DNA of 8,741 bases from Thermoplasmata archaeon. Its GTDB lineage: Archaea > Thermoplasmatota > Thermoplasmata > Lutacidiplasmatales > UBA184. The notes below the pieces were generated by a model. That model did no database searches, was not told the DNA's origin, and saw nothing but the letters and a program-made list of their open reading frames with translations. The stretch is taken from NCBI GenBank assembly GCA_030046135.1, contig JASIEC010000045.1, positions 1 through 8,741 on the forward strand, read 5' to 3'. The translations under genes and the position numbers were made by a program. Below, piece after piece: positions 6,642 to 8,741 of this stretch (position 1 is the first letter of the stretch; each line of letters starts with the position of its first letter).

Positions 6642-6670
6642 GGGGGTGGGTGTGGACCGTAAGTAACTGA

Positions 6671-6681
6671 TGTTTTAAACA
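6671..6681. promoter_or_regulatory. TATA-like box within perfect inverted repeat TGTTT-T-AAACA
   Basis: The 11-bp sequence is a perfect inverted repeat around one central T and contains TTTTAAA, the most AT-rich run in the window. Its centre at 6676 lies 26 nt before the GTG at 6702, as expected for the TATA box of a leaderless plus-strand transcript. A regulator binding here would cover the TATA box. On the minus strand it is too far from a start codon (about 64 nt from 6612) to be the leaderless pst promoter, but it could serve as an upstream element. Confidence 0.55.
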
Positions 6682-6701
6682 GGCCCCGGTGTGACGGGGC
6701 C
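6682..6701. repeat. Operator-like inverted repeat abutting the start codon
   Basis: Two 7-bp arms, GGCCCCG (6682-6688) and CGGGGCC (6695-6701), are perfect complements around a 6-nt spacer. The repeat fills the space between the TATA-like box and the GTG at 6702, ending exactly at the base before it. In archaea, repressors that bind between TATA and transcription start block polymerase recruitment, so this is a candidate operator. Chance GC palindromes are common here, which limits confidence. Confidence 0.4.
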
Positions 6702-7679
6702 GTGCGCCGCGCCCCGCCGATCCAGCTGACCCGGGACGAGCGGCGCCGCCTCACCCGGCTCGTCGGCGATCGTGCCGCGCGCCCGCGGGTGGCGCTCCGT
6801 GCGAGGATCGTCCTCCGCGCCGCCGAGGGGGCCGAGAACGGGACGATCGCGACGGAGCTCGGGTCGAACCCGGGGACCGTGGCCCTCTGGCGACGGAGGT
6901 TCCTGACGCAGAGGATCCCCGGTCTCCTCCAGGATGCCCCCCGACCGGGGCGCCCCCCGGCGATCCCCACCTCGACGATCACGGCGATCGTCCGGACGAC
7001 CCGCGGCCGGGCCCCCCCCGACGCCCCGTACTGGTCCGCCCGTCGCCTGGCCGCCGCGACCGGGGTGAGCAAGACGACCGTTCAGCGGGTCTGGAAGGCG
7101 CACCAGATCCAGCCCCGCCGCCCCGAGGCAGCCGCCGACGGGCGCTCCGATCTCCGGTTCGTGGAGAAGATCACGGACCTCGTGGGGCTCTATCTCAACG
7201 CTCCCGAGCGCGCGATGGTCTTCGCGGTCGACGAGAAGGCGAAAGGCTCTCTGCTCCCGCTCCGCGATCGGAGGTCGATCTCGGAGGTCGCCGAGCGCAG
7301 CCGGGCCCACGAGTTCCGGGCCTTCCTCCAGACGATCGACCGGGAGACGGCGAAGGACCTCGACCTCCACCTCCTGGTCGACCGCCTCCTCGCGCCGGCG
7401 ACCCCCGAGGTCGGTCGGTGGCTCGTCCGTCATCCGCGGTTCCACCTCCACTTCCTCCCCCCGGCCGGCGCCGGACCCGACCTGATCGAGCGGTTCCTCG
7501 CGGGCGTGTCGAAGAAGAGGATCCTCTCGACGACGTTCCCCAGCGTCGCGCGGCTCCACCGCGCGATCCGGGCCCACTTCGGCACGCCCGGGGCCTCGTC
7601 GCAGCCCCTCGTCTGGGTCGCCGCGGGCGAGGAGATCCGGGACCGCCTGGGCCGAACCCGGTTACAGCGGGACATTTGA
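6702..7679 (+). CDS. IS630-family transposase-derived protein, shortened catalytic core
   Basis: The 325-residue protein is clearly related to IS630-type transposases. Residues about 9-140 form the paired helix-turn-helix DNA-binding region: NGTIATELGSNPGTVALWRR (47-66) and WSARRLAAATGVSKTTVQRV (111-130), joined by a PGRP-type hinge (82-85). LVGLYLNAPERAMVFAVDEK (160-179) then matches the first catalytic strand with Asp177. Asp227 and Glu263 align with the other DDE residues, and their 36-residue spacing is as in the family. However, Asp177 to Asp227 spans only 50 residues, about 30-35 fewer than I recall for intact members. The DNYATHKHP and SWLN-x-VE signatures are lost except for the acidic residues. 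There is no frameshift or stop, and no terminal inverted repeats or TA duplication were found by eye. It may be a domesticated DNA-binding protein or an in-frame decayed transposase. The GTG start is supported by a TATA-like box 26 nt upstream. It is divergent from pst. Confidence 0.85.
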   Translation: MRRAPPIQLTRDERRRLTRLVGDRAARPRVALRARIVLRAAEGAENGTIATELGSNPGTVALWRRRFLTQRIPGLLQDAPRPGRPPAIPTSTITAIVRTTRGRAPPDAPYWSARRLAAATGVSKTTVQRVWKAHQIQPRRPEAAADGRSDLRFVEKITDLVGLYLNAPERAMVFAVDEKAKGSLLPLRDRRSISEVAERSRAHEFRAFLQTIDRETAKDLDLHLLVDRLLAPATPEVGRWLVRHPRFHLHFLPPAGAGPDLIERFLAGVSKKRILSTTFPSVARLHRAIRAHFGTPGASSQPLVWVAAGEEIRDRLGRTRLQRDI

Positions 7680-7763
7680 GGACCGAGGACCCTTCGGGGA
7701 ACCCCCTCCCGAGGGGTCGGTCGCCGCCGCCAACCCTATGCGGTTCGAGCCTCCGTCCGACCG
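7680..7763. other. Intergenic region with weak TATA-like element and imperfect hairpins
   Basis: This 84-bp gap holds a 6-bp inverted repeat, GACCGA (7681-7686) with TCGGTC (7717-7722). Inside it are smaller stems such as ACCCC/GGGGT (7701-7705 and 7713-7717). It may mark the end of the preceding transcript, but there is no T-run. CCTATGC at 7735-7741 is centred 26 nt before the ATG at 7764 and is a weak TATA candidate for a leaderless start. Confidence 0.3.
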
Positions 7764-8741
7764 ATGGACGCCGGGGAGGAAGGGCCCGGGGGCCTCGTGG
7801 TACTGGGGGCGGGCTACGCCGGCCTCACGGTGGCCCGAGAGGTCGATCGCCTGGCGAAGGGGACGATCCGGATCGTCCTGGTCGACCGGAACCCCGTCCA
7901 CGTGCTGCGGACGGAGCTCTACGAGGTCGGCCGCCTCGCCGCGTCCGGAGGCCGCTCGGAGGACTGGACCGTCCCGCTCGCCCGGGTCTTCGAGAAGTCG
8001 TCGGTCGAGCTCCGCCAAGCGAGCGTCGAGGGGATCGATCTCGAGGCCCGGACGGTCCGGACCGACGGAGGGGCCCTTCCGTACCGCTTCCTGGTCATCG
8101 GCCTCGGCAGCGTGGCGGCGTACTACGGGGTCCCCGGCGCTCCCGAGTTCACGCACCAGGTGTACCGACTGTCGGGGGCCCTGCGCCTCGCCGAGGCGCT
8201 CCGGGGCATCGAGGCGCGCTCGCCCCAGCTCCCGGGCGAACGACGGCCGAGGATCGTGGTCGTCGGAGGAGGATCGACGGGGACGGAGCTCGCGGCCGAG
8301 ATCGCGACGACCGATTGGGAGACGGTCACCGGGGTCCCCGCCCGTCCCCCGGACGTCTTCCTCGTCGTGGGGGCGCTCCCGTTCCTCGCGGGGTTCCCGC
8401 CTCCGCTCATCGGCCACGCCCGGGATCTCCTCCGGAAGGCCGGTGTCGCGGTGATCCCCGGTGTGAACGTCGCGCGGGTGGAGGACGGCCGGGTTCTCCT
8501 CGAGGACGGCACGGTCCTCGCGTGCGACGCCTCGGTCTGGTGCGCGGGGCTCGAGGCTCCTCCCGTGGTGCGGTCCCTGCCCGTCCCCCGGACGAAGGCG
8601 GGACGGCTCCAGGTTCTCCCCACCCTCGAGGTCCCCGACCGACCCGGGGTCTTCGCCCTCGGGGACACGGCCGAGGTTCGGGATCCCCGGACGGGCCTGG
8701 TCGCTCCGTCGACCGCGCAGGCGGCGCTCGCGGAGGCCAAG
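7764..8741 (+). CDS. FAD-dependent NADH dehydrogenase (NDH-2 family), C-terminus cut by window edge
   Basis: The first 326 residues of a two-dinucleotide-binding-domain flavoprotein run off the window in frame. VVLGAGYAGL with GAGYAG at 15-20 binds FAD, and Asp41 ends the second strand. FLVIGLGS begins the linker strand. RIVVVGGGSTGTELAAE (163-179) is the GxGxxGxE NAD(P)H-binding motif. GVFALGD (295-301) is the second FAD motif with Asp301. APSTAQAALAEAK at the end resembles the PxTAQxAxQxG quinone-side segment of type II NADH:quinone oxidoreductases. The family transfers electrons from NADH to quinone at the membrane without pumping. The missing C-terminus would show whether a membrane-binding helix is present. 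No CxxC or sulfide:quinone reductase cysteine pattern is evident in the visible part, although a related oxidoreductase remains possible. The ATG at 7764 lies just ahead of the first strand and has no Shine-Dalgarno. Confidence 0.86.
   Translation, partial: MDAGEEGPGGLVVLGAGYAGLTVAREVDRLAKGTIRIVLVDRNPVHVLRTELYEVGRLAASGGRSEDWTVPLARVFEKSSVELRQASVEGIDLEARTVRTDGGALPYRFLVIGLGSVAAYYGVPGAPEFTHQVYRLSGALRLAEALRGIEARSPQLPGERRPRIVVVGGGSTGTELAAEIATTDWETVTGVPARPPDVFLVVGALPFLAGFPPPLIGHARDLLRKAGVAVIPGVNVARVEDGRVLLEDGTVLACDASVWCAGLEAPPVVRSLPVPRTKAGRLQVLPTLEVPDRPGVFALGDTAEVRDPRTGLVAPSTAQAALAEAK

Noticed and set aside
3563..6670. Very long plus-strand open frame (over 1,000 codons) antisense to pstS and pstCA
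   Set aside because: Its product is low-complexity Arg/Gly/Asp/Glu-rich sequence with no recognisable domain. It is the mirror of well-conserved Pst genes in GC-rich DNA where stops are rare.
6682..7740. Active IS630 insertion sequence with terminal inverted repeats
   Set aside because: I compared both flanks of the transposase-like gene by eye and saw no matching inverted ends and no clear TA duplication. The catalytic core is also shortened.
7738..8454. Plus-strand frame opening at ATG 7738
   Set aside because: Its translation is Ser/Arg-rich noise. The frame starting at 7764 gives clear FAD- and NAD-binding motifs over the same DNA.
1..8741. CRISPR arrays, tRNA or rRNA genes, riboswitches
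   Set aside because: I saw no regularly spaced repeats, no cloverleaf or rRNA signature, and no known riboswitch core. Intergenic space is too short for most of these.

Overview
The window is very GC-rich DNA with tightly packed genes, and it most likely comes from an archaeon, with a high-GC Thermoplasmatota-like lineage as my best guess. The evidence for an archaeon is as follows. TATA-like boxes sit about 26 nt upstream of start codons, as expected for leaderless transcripts. The phosphate-binding protein has an N-terminal membrane anchor and many N-glycosylation sequons. The APS kinases are of the archaeal type. A high-GC bacterium cannot be fully excluded, because the window contains no rRNA, tRNA or other phylogenetic marker. 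The phylum is inference.

Layout from left to right. (1) Positions 1-2460, plus strand: a sulfate-activation operon. It holds the possible tail of an upstream gene overlapping by ATGA, then sat (ATP sulfurylase), cysC (APS kinase), and a second diverged cysC paralogue with a strong Shine-Dalgarno. Together these turn sulfate into APS and then PAPS. (2) Positions 2487-6415, minus strand: a phosphate ABC-importer operon, transcribed pstS, then a fused pstC-pstA permease, then pstB, converging on the sulfate operon with only 26 bp between stop codons. A 66-codon small ORF (6612-6412) may be its first cistron. (3) Positions 6613-6701: a compact divergent promoter region, the only AT-rich patch in the window. 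It holds one TATA-like box per direction, each about 26 nt from a start codon, and two inverted repeats. (4) Positions 6702-7679, plus strand: an intact gene derived from an IS630-family transposase. Its DNA-binding half is well kept but its catalytic core is shortened. It has no visible terminal repeats and looks domesticated or decayed. (5) Positions 7764 to the end: a truncated FAD-dependent NADH dehydrogenase (type II) family gene.

The operons cover uptake and activation of two oxyanions, sulfate and phosphate. No phoU or recognised phosphate regulator is present. The HTH-bearing transposase-derived gene, which shares the pst promoter region, is the most suggestive unexplained element. 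A regulatory link to pst is a hypothesis, not something the sequence proves.
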